From Chryseobacterium indologenes (GTDB lineage: Bacteria > Bacteroidota > Bacteroidia > Flavobacteriales > Weeksellaceae): DNA of 64,000 nucleotides. The position numbers and the translations under genes were made by a program. The DNA lies in assembly GCA_016025055.1 (NCBI GenBank), contig CP065590.1, positions 620,001-684,000 of the forward strand, in the 5' to 3' direction. Below the pieces are notes generated by a model. It was given only the letters and a program-made list of their open reading frames with translations, searched no databases and was not told the DNA's origin. Of this stretch, positions 54,522 to 63,653 are shown one piece after another. How positions within the stretch are numbered: position 1 is the first letter of the stretch; every line of letters starts with the position of its first letter.

Positions 54522-57512
54522 TTATTTCTTGATGAATTTAGATTTAAATACATCTTTTCCTTTGTCATCAATTGTAATTACATATCCCCCTTTTATCAAA
54601 GAAGAAATATTAATTTTTCCGTCATTGATACTTCCGGTATTCAGTAGCTGACCAGCTGCACTATAAATCTTATAGGTTGCTTTATCAGAAACTTTCGTAA
54701 TATTTAATACATCACTTGCCGGGTTAGGATATAATTGGATAGTATTATTTTTAACCAAGTCTGATGTTCCTAAATTAGATGAAGCGGCCACAACACTATA
54801 GTCTTCAACCTCCCCATAGCTAACTGTTCCACAAGCATTTATCAGCGAACCACCTACATTAGACTGCCCTCCATACGTTAACTTAATTCTCATTCTCAAA
54901 GGCAGACCGGTCACAGCGGATTGAGGAACAGTAAATGAGCCGGTAACAGGGCCTGTTATCGCGCCAACTGGAAAGTTAAGAATTTTTTCAGAGTCATCAA
55001 ATATACCGTTTCTATTAAAATCGATCCAGGCAGCCACTGCATCAAGATCCGGATTTCCTACGGTTACTGAAATTGGATACGTTGTACCTCTTACTACATT
55101 AATCTGAAGAGCAGGATTGTTTGTATAATTAGTATAAGCACTTCCGGTAGAGGTATTATTGATATTTGCAACTGTAACGTTAGCAATATACTCATCATTT
55201 ATATTATTTGCCTGAGATGTACAATAAGTTAAAGTTAGTGTTGTAAAGTTTGCAGATGGAGAATAAGTTCCGGTTGTTCCACTACATACCGTAGCGACCT
55301 GTACTTCATACGTAGCACCGTCCTCTAAAGTATTTAATGTGGCATTAGGTGAAGTTAAACTTATTTCAGTCCAGGTAACATCGCTAGCTTTTTTGTAACG
55401 AAGTTTATATGTTGCTCCTGTAACCGGCTGCCAGGTAACATCAGCTGAATGCGTTGTAATATTTGTCACAACCAAATTGGTAGGTGCATTCCCGTCACAA
55501 GGAGCAAGCGTAGTAACCATTACTGATTTAACTGCGTAAAATATATTTCCTATTGCAGAAATTCTTAGTTTAATGGTCTGTCCGTTCAAAGAAGATGGAA
55601 AAGTATAGTTTTCAGAACCGTCATTTGGTGTGGAATCTGATAATACAGTCCATGTTGTTCCGTTATCTGTTGTATAATCTATCTTTACATTGGCTACATT
55701 ATACGGAGCTGCTGCAGTATTGGCTACATCCCATTCTATTGCAGTAGGAACACTGTTATTAGCATATAAAGTATTGATTTTAAATGGTCCGTCACTTCCG
55801 ACAATAACTGTTTGCTCTGCAAACTGAGTCTGCTGCTGATCGGGTGCGGGATTATTATCTCGCACTGTTACAGAGAATTTTGTGGTTCTCGGTACCATAG
55901 AAACGGACTCCCATTGGTTATTTGAATTATTTAAAACTCCGGACATTACTGATGACAACTTCGGGAAATATCTGGTTGGGCTGGCAGAAGGGGCAACAGA
56001 TCTAAACGAACCTCCTGTAGAAGTTGTCCCTATATTACCACTGTTAATCCTTGTACCTGCATTATCTATCTCCTCCCAGGTATATGTTAACGGATCATTC
56101 TCCGCATCAGTAGCAGAAGCTGTTAATACAAATGCAGTTCCTAAAGGAATATTATAGGTTGGTAATGCAGCTATAACAGGTGGGTTATTTGTTATTGCAG
56201 TTTCTACATCACAATTTTTTGCAATTAAGTTGGCCTGAACCTGCTTAATACTTGCAATATGGAAATAAGGATCCGAATGAAGCTGTACATCTGTTGTGGT
56301 ACCTGCAGGAGCACTTTGGTTTGTAATACCTGCATATCCCATAATTGTAGATCCGGAACCGGGCTCCATGTTAACACTATAACCTTCTAAATTATGTGAA
56401 AAAGTATGGTTTGCCCCTAACTGATGCCCCATTTCATGGGCTACATAATCGATATCAAAAGTATCTCCTGAAGGAGGGAATGTAGAAGAGGAATTTACTG
56501 TTCCTGTAGCAGGAGAAGTAATTCCAGCCCCTTTTCCTATATCATTAGGTCCCAAATTTGGATTGCCGGGTTCTAAACATACACACCCGATACATCCTGC
56601 ATTTCCTCCTCCTCCGGAAGCTCCAAACAGGTGACCTATATCATAATTATCATTTCCTACGTTCGCTGTAAGCTGGCTTTGTAGTGATGTATTCCATGAA
56701 CCAGGAGGAGACAGGGGATTAGTAACCGTTGCATACGGATCCGTAGCAGGATTATCAAAAATAAGAGCAGGATAGCTCAAAACATTTAAATGGAGTGCAA
56801 AATCTTTTTCAAAAACAGCATTTACTCTGGTTATTGTTGCATTAATTTGTGCAATAGCATTAGCAACTCCTCCAAAATACTGCGTATATTCTCCCGTAAC
56901 TGACATTGCCAGTCTCATGGTTCTGTATTTTTTATCAGACGACCTGGAAAACGAATTTGACTGGTTAGCAAATGATTGTCCGTCTTTCAACAATTCTTTA
57001 ATCTGGCTTTGTGATATTGCATTCTCTTCTGTTGAGCATAAAAATCCGTTTTCATTCTTTTTTGTTTTGGGATGTAGTCCATACACTGTTTTATCAGCAT
57101 TTACCGGATCAATAAATTCATACTTCCCATCCTGAATAATCATCGATTGAAAATCATTAGGAGCAACAGAAAATCTCAAGTATTTGGTAGGATCGTCCAA
57201 ACTAGCTCCGACATAAGATCCTAACTGATATTGATCAGCAAATTGTTTTGTCATAACTGGAAAACTGTACACTGCAAACCTTTCTATCTTTCCGCCCATA
57301 GTTGGGAGCAAAATTTCCACAGGTTTTGCATTCGGACCCATTTCCTGGGCATTTTTCAACTGTGATTTTATTTTATCCAAATCCAGTTTGTAATAATTTC
57401 GGATATTATTCGATCCTAATTTGTCTCCTCTTCTATAATCAGTAGGAGTCCACTGTGAAAAAACAGTGATTCCTAGTAAACTACAGAATAAGACAGTAAA
57501 TAATTTTTTCAT
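54522..57512 (-). CDS. Secreted reprolysin-type metalloprotease with GEVED domain and T9SS sorting domain
   Basis: A 996-residue exported protease. Signal peptide MKKLFTVLFCSLLGITVFSQ; a propeptide of about 170 residues; a metzincin catalytic domain with HEMGHQLGANHTF (zinc His near 359, 363 and 369) and a Met-turn STIMGYAG near 388; a cadherin/PKD-like region (NDPLTYTWEEIDNAG); a fibronectin type III domain near 690-770 (APTNLVVTNITTHSADVTW); a GEVED domain (ISYGEVEDYSVV here SYGEVEDYS); and a C-terminal T9SS type A sorting domain (NTIQLYPNPASDVLNITKV). The sorting domain routes it through the type IX system to the surface or medium. Substrates unknown. Confidence 0.95.
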   Translation of the reverse strand: MKKLFTVLFCSLLGITVFSQWTPTDYRRGDKLGSNNIRNYYKLDLDKIKSQLKNAQEMGPNAKPVEILLPTMGGKIERFAVYSFPVMTKQFADQYQLGSYVGASLDDPTKYLRFSVAPNDFQSMIIQDGKYEFIDPVNADKTVYGLHPKTKKNENGFLCSTEENAISQSQIKELLKDGQSFANQSNSFSRSSDKKYRTMRLAMSVTGEYTQYFGGVANAIAQINATITRVNAVFEKDFALHLNVLSYPALIFDNPATDPYATVTNPLSPPGSWNTSLQSQLTANVGNDNYDIGHLFGASGGGGNAGCIGCVCLEPGNPNLGPNDIGKGAGITSPATGTVNSSSTFPPSGDTFDIDYVAHEMGHQLGANHTFSHNLEGYSVNMEPGSGSTIMGYAGITNQSAPAGTTTDVQLHSDPYFHIASIKQVQANLIAKNCDVETAITNNPPVIAALPTYNIPLGTAFVLTASATDAENDPLTYTWEEIDNAGTRINSGNIGTTSTGGSFRSVAPSASPTRYFPKLSSVMSGVLNNSNNQWESVSMVPRTTKFSVTVRDNNPAPDQQQTQFAEQTVIVGSDGPFKINTLYANNSVPTAIEWDVANTAAAPYNVANVKIDYTTDNGTTWTVLSDSTPNDGSENYTFPSSLNGQTIKLRISAIGNIFYAVKSVMVTTLAPCDGNAPTNLVVTNITTHSADVTWQPVTGATYKLRYKKASDVTWTEISLTSPNATLNTLEDGATYEVQVATVCSGTTGTYSPSANFTTLTLTYCTSQANNINDEYIANVTVANINNTSTGSAYTNYTNNPALQINVVRGTTYPISVTVGNPDLDAVAAWIDFNRNGIFDDSEKILNFPVGAITGPVTGSFTVPQSAVTGLPLRMRIKLTYGGQSNVGGSLINACGTVSYGEVEDYSVVAASSNLGTSDLVKNNTIQLYPNPASDVLNITKVSDKATYKIYSAAGQLLNTGSINDGKINISSLIKGGYVITIDDKGKDVFKSKFIKK

Positions 57513-57845
57513 TTTTTGTAAAATTTAATAGAACAAATGTAAACAATATACCCCAGCAAAGTGAAAAAAATTTATTATGTTAAACACTGCAAACCAATAC
57601 AATACAAATGTAAATTATTTAATTTTAATTAATCATTCTTTACTATTATGCGTTTATTTTATTATAAAAAAACAAAATACAAGTAAAATATTCACATTTG
57701 TTCTTATAATATCTTTTTAAGATTTTCCGGAAAGCCGGCTGTTGCATATACGATAGTTACATCCTGATGTTGAGATTTCGTTTTCTTACAATTTTTGAAA
57801 CATCAGCTGCTCTAAATTTGTCTCATAATGTAAAACAACAGAGCA
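57513..57845. promoter_or_regulatory. Divergent intergenic region with two -7 elements
   Basis: On the minus strand TACATTTG (57541-57534) lies 22 bp before the protease ATG. On the plus strand TAAATTTG (57813-57820) lies 26 bp before the oxidoreductase ATG. The 270 bp between are very AT-rich with one short GC-rich hairpin (GCCGGC near 57733) and no gene. Confidence 0.5.
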
Positions 57846-58439
57846 ATGAAACACTTAATCATCTACGTACACCCGAATGAAAACAGCCTAAATCACAGTT
57901 TATTAAGCCATGTCAAAGAAATCCTCAGTTCAGGAAATAATGAGGTAAAGATCAGGGATTTGTATGCCCTTCATTTTGACCCTGTTCTTTCTCTGCAGGA
58001 TATGCAGGGCTGGCATGCAAGAGAAGTTTCGGAGGATGTACAACGGGAACAGGAACATATTTTATGGGCAGATCAGATTACATTTATTTACCCTATCTGG
58101 TGGACGGGTTTACCGGCTGTGATGAAGGGCTATTTTGACCGTGTCTTCAGTTATGGTTTTGCCTATCGGTACGACCAGGGAATACAAAAAGGACTTTTAA
58201 AAGGGAAAAAAGCGGTTATTATCAATACTCACGGGAAATCCCATGAGGAATATCAGCAATCAGGTATGGATAATGCTTTGGCACTGACTTCAGATCTTGG
58301 AATTTTTAAATATTCGGGGCTGGAAATCATCCGTCACTTCTTTTTCGACAAAGCAGATAAAGCATCATCTGAAAATATCAAACATTGGAAAATGCAGATT
58401 TCAAATGCTTATTATCCCTCTTTACTGAACGCTGAATAA
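57846..58439 (+). CDS. NAD(P)H-dependent quinone/FMN oxidoreductase (flavodoxin-like fold)
   Basis: A 197-residue protein of the KefF/MdaB/NQO family. It opens KHLIIYVHPNENSLNHSLLSHV (FMN phosphate loop), has the QEHILWADQITFIYPIWWTGLPAVMKGYFDRVFSYGFAY segment (flavin and dimer contacts), and later KAVIINTHGKSHEEY. Likely reduces quinones with two electrons. It is monocistronic. Confidence 0.88.
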   Translation: MKHLIIYVHPNENSLNHSLLSHVKEILSSGNNEVKIRDLYALHFDPVLSLQDMQGWHAREVSEDVQREQEHILWADQITFIYPIWWTGLPAVMKGYFDRVFSYGFAYRYDQGIQKGLLKGKKAVIINTHGKSHEEYQQSGMDNALALTSDLGIFKYSGLEIIRHFFFDKADKASSENIKHWKMQISNAYYPSLLNAE

Positions 58440-58587
58440 ATTGATTACCATAAGGCACTTTAAAAATATCATCCTTATAGTGCCTTCACCCAAACATCAG
58501 ATACCTGGGTTGATATCATGTTTTTTATTTTATTATGGCATGGTATTAGCTTCAAAGGATGTAAGTAAAATTGTTTTGAACCATTAT

Positions 58588-58668
58588 TTTAAACCATTAA
58601 GATTCGAAAATGGTTAAGTTTTAAACTAATCTTGTTATAACCTTTCACTTATATCTTAATGGTTTAAA
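58588..58668. repeat. 16-bp perfect inverted repeat upstream of the tyrS leader
   Basis: TTTAAACCATTAAGAT (58588-58603) and its exact complement (58653-58668) are separated by 49 bp. The core AACCATT occurs twice in direct and twice in inverted orientation within 90 bp. It abuts the tyrS leader promoter. It may be a dispersed intergenic repeat or a regulator-binding array; neither can be told from this window. Confidence 0.55.
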
Positions 58669-58670
58669 TA

Positions 58671-58699
58671 TTGGAATTTTCAAAAAAACTTTATATTTG
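58671..58699 (+). promoter_or_regulatory. Promoter of the tyrS leader
   Basis: TTG (58671-58673), an 18-bp spacer and TATATTTG (58692-58699). Transcription should begin near 58705, only about six bases before the leader ATG at 58711. Confidence 0.75.
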
Positions 58700-58710
58700 T
58701 CATATAGTTC

Positions 58711-58809
58711 ATGAAACATTTAAACAGCATATTGCGTCTTCCGTTTTTCAGTGAGTATTACATCCCGTTCTATCGTTCGGGAAGACTTTCTATAGCTGTA
58801 ATTCAATAA
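58711..58809 (+). CDS. Putative tyrosine-responsive leader peptide of tyrS
   Basis: A 32-residue frame, ATG to TAA, starting a few bases after the predicted transcription start. Its centre reads FFSEYYIPFY, with Tyr codons 16, 17 and 21 and three Phe codons, a clear enrichment over the rest. It ends 23 bp before the terminator stem that precedes tyrS. The size, position and aromatic cluster match attenuation leader peptides. It has no resemblance to an exported or toxic peptide that I recognise. Confidence 0.6.
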   Translation: MKHLNSILRLPFFSEYYIPFYRSGRLSIAVIQ

Positions 58810-58862
58810 AAATAACCTAAAATTATATACAGAGCCCGGACAGAATTTGTCCGGGCTTTTTC
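58763..58862 (+). promoter_or_regulatory. Candidate transcription attenuator of tyrS
   Basis: Three mutually exclusive pairings are seen. (1) TCCCG with CGGGA (58763-58767 with 58778-58782) within the leader frame. (2) GTTCGGG with CCCGGAC (58775-58781 with 58835-58841), seven pairs including one G-U, an antiterminator. (3) A 10-bp terminator stem AGCCCGGACA / TGTCCGGGCT (58833-58842 with 58848-58857) with T58857-58861 after it, ending 20 bp before tyrS. A ribosome stalled at Tyr16/17 would cover the first arm of (1) and leave (2) able to form, blocking (3). Confidence 0.6.
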
Positions 58863-58880
58863 ATTTTAAAACCATTCAAT

Positions 58881-60080
58881 ATGATCAACACATTACAGGA
58901 AAACGTGGCCATTATCCTGCCTGAAAAAGGCTTGGAAGAAAAATTACTGCAGGCCCAGTCAGAAAACAGAAAATTATCTATCAAACTTGGCTTTGACCCG
59001 ACTGCCCCTGATTTGCACCTCGGGCACGCAGTCGTACTCAAAAAGCTAAAACAGTTCCAAGACCTGGGACATCAGATCATTATCGTCGTAGGAAGCTTTA
59101 CCGCCAGAATTGGTGATCCTACAGGAAAAAATAAAGCCAGAAAACCCTTAAGCCCCGAAGATGTACAGCATAATGCCCAAACTTATATCAACCAGCTTTC
59201 CAAGGTTATAGACGTAGAAAAAACAAAAATTGCATTTAACTCTGAATGGCTGGATGCTCTTGATTTTTCGGAAGTTATCCAGCTTTTATCGAAAGTAACG
59301 GTGGCACAGCTGATGCACCGTAATGATTTTAATAAAAGATTTACCGAAAACACTCCTATCGGAATGCACGAACTTGTTTATCCTATCCTGCAGGGCTTTG
59401 ACTCTGTAAAAATTGAATGTGATATTGAGATGGGAGGCACCGATCAGTTATTTAACTGTACCATGGGAAGACAACTGCAGGAAGTTCACCGCATGCCCGC
59501 TCAGATCGTTATGTGCATGCCCCTGTTGCGAGGTCTTGACGGAAAGGAAAAAATGAGTAAATCACTTAATAATATCATCGGACTGACTGATGAACCCAAT
59601 GAAATGTTTGGAAAAACAATGTCTATTCCCGATGCATTAATTGATGAATTCATTGATCTTACCACCGACTTTCCCTTGGAAGAAAAAGCAGCATTGAAGT
59701 CAAAAATAGAAAATGGGGAAAACCCGATGGCTATCAAAAAACTCATTGCTAAAAATATTGTCCGACAATACCACGATGAAACTTCAGCAGAAGATGCAGA
59801 GGCATTTTTCATGAATCAGTTTCAGAATAAAAATTTTGAAAATAAGGCTTATGAAGCTATTTCAATCCACAATTTATCCCATGTCGGAAATAAAATGATT
59901 GCTGTCGACCTTTGTCATCAATTAAAAAGTGACCTCAGCAAATCTGCCGTTAGACGACTCATCGAAAGTGGAGGAATTCAGATCAATACTATAAAAATAA
60001 CAGATCCGAATGAAGAAATAGAGCTTTTTCCCCACATGAAAATAAAAATCGGGAAAAGAGCGTTTTATGAACTTGTATAA
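58881..60080 (+). CDS. tyrS: Tyrosine--tRNA ligase
   Basis: A 399-residue class I synthetase charging tRNA-Tyr. HIGH-type motif HLGH at 46-49 in FDPTAPDLHLGHAVVL; KMSKS near residue 223; the tyrosine pocket around QGFDSVKIECDIEMGGTDQLFN; and a C-terminal S4 RNA-binding domain (SKSAVRRLIESGGIQINTIKITDPNEEI). The start is ATG 58881, 20 bp after a terminator, so expression depends on readthrough of that structure or an unseen promoter. Confidence 0.95.
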   Translation: MINTLQENVAIILPEKGLEEKLLQAQSENRKLSIKLGFDPTAPDLHLGHAVVLKKLKQFQDLGHQIIIVVGSFTARIGDPTGKNKARKPLSPEDVQHNAQTYINQLSKVIDVEKTKIAFNSEWLDALDFSEVIQLLSKVTVAQLMHRNDFNKRFTENTPIGMHELVYPILQGFDSVKIECDIEMGGTDQLFNCTMGRQLQEVHRMPAQIVMCMPLLRGLDGKEKMSKSLNNIIGLTDEPNEMFGKTMSIPDALIDEFIDLTTDFPLEEKAALKSKIENGENPMAIKKLIAKNIVRQYHDETSAEDAEAFFMNQFQNKNFENKAYEAISIHNLSHVGNKMIAVDLCHQLKSDLSKSAVRRLIESGGIQINTIKITDPNEEIELFPHMKIKIGKRAFYELV

Positions 60081-60095
60081 AAAGGATGAAAGCAG

Positions 60096-60178
60096 GAAGT
60101 TGGAAGCGAGAAGTGTGGTTGACTTATTTCCGGCTTATTTGCATGTGTCAACATTGATAAGGTAATTCTTCCAACTTC
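60096..60178. repeat. Inverted repeat after tyrS
   Basis: GAAGTTGGAAG (60096-60106) and its exact complement (60168-60178), 61 bp apart. Similar GGAAGTTGGAAG repeats are scattered in Bacteroidota intergenic DNA. The rest of the 264-bp gap to the next gene shows no gene. Confidence 0.5.
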
Positions 60179-60344
60179 TTACTCCTGGCCGCTGGGTTGT
60201 CATTTTTTTATGCCTGAACCATCATAATTCAATATCTTCGTTCCATTAAACTGATACCAGTGAGCTATATCATAGCTGATATTAAACCGGATGGACTGAT
60301 TCCCGGAGATTTTTGTATGGTATAAAATTAGATTTTGAAAAAAT

Positions 60345-60809
60345 ATGGATATTGAACTTACTTACAAAAAAGCAACAGAAAACGATATTGATTATCTTTT
60401 TGATCTGAGAACAAAAACGATGGTTCCGCATTATGAAGAATCTAATCTTCCGACTGACCGTGAAACTACCCTTCAGAGAATTCTTTATGAGTTTGATAAA
60501 GCATACATTATCTTCATGGATCATCATCGTGTCGGATTATTAAAAGTCAATGAAACTGCTGAAAAGACAGAAGTTCTGCAGCTTCAGATAGGGCCGGAAT
60601 TTCAGGGCCGTGGATTGGGTGGAAAAATATTAAAAAATATCCTTGATGATGCTGCCCAAAAAGGCAAGATCGTATGGCTGAGTGTTTTAAAAACAAACAA
60701 AGCACAACATCTTTATACCAGCCTTGGCTTTAAGGTCGTAGGTGAAGATGAGCACTCTTTTTTATGGAAGCTAAAAAGCGTTGATCTTAAGGTGAAAACG
60801 GAAAGGTGA
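60345..60809 (+). CDS. GNAT family N-acetyltransferase
   Basis: A 154-residue acetyltransferase: LTYKKATENDIDYLFDLRTKTM start, the CoA-binding beta-4 and turn VLQLQIGPEFQGRGLGGKILKNIL with the GRGLGG pyrophosphate loop, and AQHLYTSLGFKVVGEDEHSFLWKL at the end. No neighbours hint at the substrate. It converges on the kinase gene. Confidence 0.9.
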   Translation: MDIELTYKKATENDIDYLFDLRTKTMVPHYEESNLPTDRETTLQRILYEFDKAYIIFMDHHRVGLLKVNETAEKTEVLQLQIGPEFQGRGLGGKILKNILDDAAQKGKIVWLSVLKTNKAQHLYTSLGFKVVGEDEHSFLWKLKSVDLKVKTER

Positions 60810-60854
60810 AAATGAAGAAACGACGGCCAACTTAATAATCTTCATTTCGCGCTG

Positions 60855-62375
60855 CTATCCATTCATTCCGTTTACCATCGTCACATACATCAGCCTTCCT
60901 CCTTCTTCAGCGGAAAGTAATATTTTTTTACCATCGGTGAGCTCTACCATGGAACCCGGAAGGATCTCCTTCTGTTCCGTGATATCTTTCATTCCCTGTA
61001 AGCTTTGATTAACGAGTACCCATTTTCCCTGATGGAATGTGAAATATCCCACCGGCATTTTATCCTGCATGGTCAGGTTCTCATTGCGGATTATTTTCCT
61101 GGAAACATGCCACTTGAATACATATTGATTGTGATACACCATCAGCCTGTGATTTTCCGGTTTCCATACCTCATCATCAAATTTAAAATAGAGATCCAGC
61201 ACCGGAAGTGTTCCCTGATGAAGAGTACCACAGAAAGGGCACTTAGGATGAGCCGTATTATCGAAGACATACCATTTTTCCGTACAAGCGGGATTCCTGC
61301 AAGGCTGTATGAGATCTACGGTTTTCAGCAAGGCGGTCTCCCATTCATTAGCCGTGGGGCGTCGGATCGGATCATGTAAACCGTCTACAAATGCTTTCCT
61401 GAATAAATCGGAAATATAAGGACCTGTAACCGAATGGGGAATCTTTTCAGGATCTCCCCAGAAAGCATCCCATTTCCTCAAATGATCAGCTTTTACCTGA
61501 TTGGTGGTATTTTCCGGATCTTCTACAAACTGGGCTTTTTCGCCCATAGAGAGAAGTTCGTCTTTTTCCGGATCAAGATCCCATATTTTACCGCCACGCA
61601 GAGGATGTCGTCTCAGCAGATACATGTAAATCAGCACTGCAAGGGCGTGCAGGTCTGTTTTTTGGTTGGGATGAAACCGTTGAGGGTCCTGTAATCCCAG
61701 GTGTTTTGTTTTTAAAACTTCAGGAGCGATAAAATCAGCTGTCCCGATGACTTCGGGAGGAAATAATTTTGGAACAACGAGGCCGTCAATATCAATGATA
61801 CATGCAGATTTGGTAACCGGATCCACCAAAATATTATTGTATGACAAATCGGAATGGGCCAATCCCATCTGATGGAGTTTTTTAACGCCGCGACTGAAGT
61901 TGATGGAAATCTGAAAATAGCTGAGCCAGTCCCCCAGCTCAGAAGGATCAAGCCTCAACGGATATTGCTGATTTCTGAACATTGGAGCCGTAAACCACTT
62001 TCCTACTTTATCTTCTCCCCGGATATTATCTGAACCGATGTATCCTTTGGCAAAGAAAAATTTCTGAGGATAAATAGGAACGACAATTCCCGTGAGCTTA
62101 TTTTTTTCCACAATATCATAGGGCCATCTGAAAATTTCATTGAGAAAATAGCCGGAAGCATTGCCGTTTTGTATGCTTTGCAGGTAAGTGGAAACAATTC
62201 TTCTGATCCGCTCCTTCTGGCCTTCCTCCAGAGGATTCCGGTAAAAAGCGACTACATAATCTCTTTCCGGAGAAAAATAGACATCCTTCACACCTCCCTG
62301 AATGGGCTTTTCATCTACATACTCATAGGATTGGGTTGCATCCAGGATAGAGACAACTCGTATGGTCTTTTTCAT
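60855..62375 (-). CDS. Protein kinase of the TerY-associated type, with zinc ribbon
   Basis: A 506-residue Hanks-type kinase. The catalytic loop is HSDLSYNNILVD (HSD at 174-176 replacing HRD), the metal Asp is in DIDG (195-198, replacing DFG), and APEV is at 217-220. The beta-3 strand reads VVAFYRNP, without the usual VAxK lysine in place, so ATP binding may differ. After the kinase domain lies a zinc ribbon (CRNPACTEKWY and CPFCGT) and a C-terminal beta-rich region. It is the last gene of a tight three-gene operon with a PP2C phosphatase and a TerY-C protein. Confidence 0.85.
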   Translation of the reverse strand: MKKTIRVVSILDATQSYEYVDEKPIQGGVKDVYFSPERDYVVAFYRNPLEEGQKERIRRIVSTYLQSIQNGNASGYFLNEIFRWPYDIVEKNKLTGIVVPIYPQKFFFAKGYIGSDNIRGEDKVGKWFTAPMFRNQQYPLRLDPSELGDWLSYFQISINFSRGVKKLHQMGLAHSDLSYNNILVDPVTKSACIIDIDGLVVPKLFPPEVIGTADFIAPEVLKTKHLGLQDPQRFHPNQKTDLHALAVLIYMYLLRRHPLRGGKIWDLDPEKDELLSMGEKAQFVEDPENTTNQVKADHLRKWDAFWGDPEKIPHSVTGPYISDLFRKAFVDGLHDPIRRPTANEWETALLKTVDLIQPCRNPACTEKWYVFDNTAHPKCPFCGTLHQGTLPVLDLYFKFDDEVWKPENHRLMVYHNQYVFKWHVSRKIIRNENLTMQDKMPVGYFTFHQGKWVLVNQSLQGMKDITEQKEILPGSMVELTDGKKILLSAEEGGRLMYVTMVNGMNG

Positions 62376-62379
62376 GTTA

Positions 62380-63651
62380 TTAATAAATTATTCCCAGGGT
62401 ACGGTCATCATGATTTCCTCTGCTCCAGAAATCCCCCCAATGGAGAAGTTGCTGATCAATTTCTTTATCGTTGGTAAAGTCGACTTTCCGGCGGTCATCA
62501 TTATTTCCGTTCAGATCATTGAAGAATGCCTTCCAGCTTTCCGGATCTTCGAGTTTATTTTCTGTGGCAAATTTAGGATCGTAAATACCGTCTGTCATCA
62601 GTACAAGATAGGCAAAATCATCAACACGGGTCATTTCGAAACGGGAAACAATCTGATCATTAAAAATTTCTTTCATGGTAATAAAGCGGGTTCCACCACT
62701 GAATTCCCCTACATCCATGGGGTTCAGAAGTTTTACATCGGAAAAATCAGAATCAATAAGATTAACCGGGCAGTCTCCTACTCCAAAGCTCATAATCACA
62801 TATCCAAAACTGAATTTTTTAACCAAAGCAAAAATAAGGGTAGTATTCAGATCACTTAAAGAAAAATCATGCTCTGAGCTCCATGTTTCTAAGGTATTGT
62901 GGGTATTTAAAACACCTTCATACAAAATCCTGACAATATTCTGATGAGCTTCATACTGTACTTGCGGAGAATAATCTGTGGAATAATGAAGCCGGATATT
63001 TTCCTCAATCTTATGCAAAATTGTCGTTGAGTCAAAAAACCGGTTTATTGATTCCGTAGCTATTTCTGAGCCTTTTCTTGCCAGTTTTGCGGATCCGGCA
63101 CCGTCTGCAACAGAAATAATATTCCAGTCCGCAGGAAGGTTCCTGACAGCAAAATCATCTTCCCGGAAATTGCCCTCATGGGCATGGGAACGGCCTCTTT
63201 TTGAAACCACTACAATTCTCTTATCTGAAAACTTCCCTTTGTAAGAATCTTCATCCGGCTTGTAGAATTCATCATGGATATCAGAAGGAATATTTTTCCA
63301 CAAATCTTTAGGATTGGCATTAATGAGCAACTGTACTTTTTTTATTTCAACAGTATGAGGGTCTGCAGTATGAAAAAATTGAATGTCAAGATGATGGACA
63401 TTGGCAGCAGCCGGAACCCCGGACAGTCTATCATTTTCAAAAAGAAGTCCCGTTTCTTTGAGGTTATCTATATTTTTAATCCTGATATCCGGAAAGTCCT
63501 CCATGTCGAAAATGAACTCATAAAATTGATCTGAATTCGCATTTTTCAAGACCCAATATACTTCTTTAAACTCTTCTTTCTTCCTATCAATAACAGATTT
63601 CTCCATAGGCTTTGATTGAATTTTAGAAATCAGCTGCTGAAACTTTCCCAT
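62380..63651 (-). CDS. PP2C-type protein phosphatase
   Basis: A 423-residue protein whose C-terminal two thirds form a PP2C domain: SHAHEGNFREDDFAV with the metal-site Asp, ISVADGAGSAKLARKGSEIA with the DGxG metal motif near residue 160, and LVLMTDGIYDPKF carrying the third motif. The N-terminal third is a separate beta domain. Antagonist partner of the neighbouring kinase by operon logic (4 bp from the kinase gene, 2 bp from the gene before). Confidence 0.88.
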   Translation of the reverse strand: MGKFQQLISKIQSKPMEKSVIDRKKEEFKEVYWVLKNANSDQFYEFIFDMEDFPDIRIKNIDNLKETGLLFENDRLSGVPAAANVHHLDIQFFHTADPHTVEIKKVQLLINANPKDLWKNIPSDIHDEFYKPDEDSYKGKFSDKRIVVVSKRGRSHAHEGNFREDDFAVRNLPADWNIISVADGAGSAKLARKGSEIATESINRFFDSTTILHKIEENIRLHYSTDYSPQVQYEAHQNIVRILYEGVLNTHNTLETWSSEHDFSLSDLNTTLIFALVKKFSFGYVIMSFGVGDCPVNLIDSDFSDVKLLNPMDVGEFSGGTRFITMKEIFNDQIVSRFEMTRVDDFAYLVLMTDGIYDPKFATENKLEDPESWKAFFNDLNGNNDDRRKVDFTNDKEIDQQLLHWGDFWSRGNHDDRTLGIIY

Positions 63652-63653
63652 GG

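Noticed and set aside
58452..58486. AAGGCACT/AGTGCCTT hairpin after the quinone-reductase gene
   Set aside because: A stem is present but the loop is long and no T-run follows, so it was not called as a terminator.
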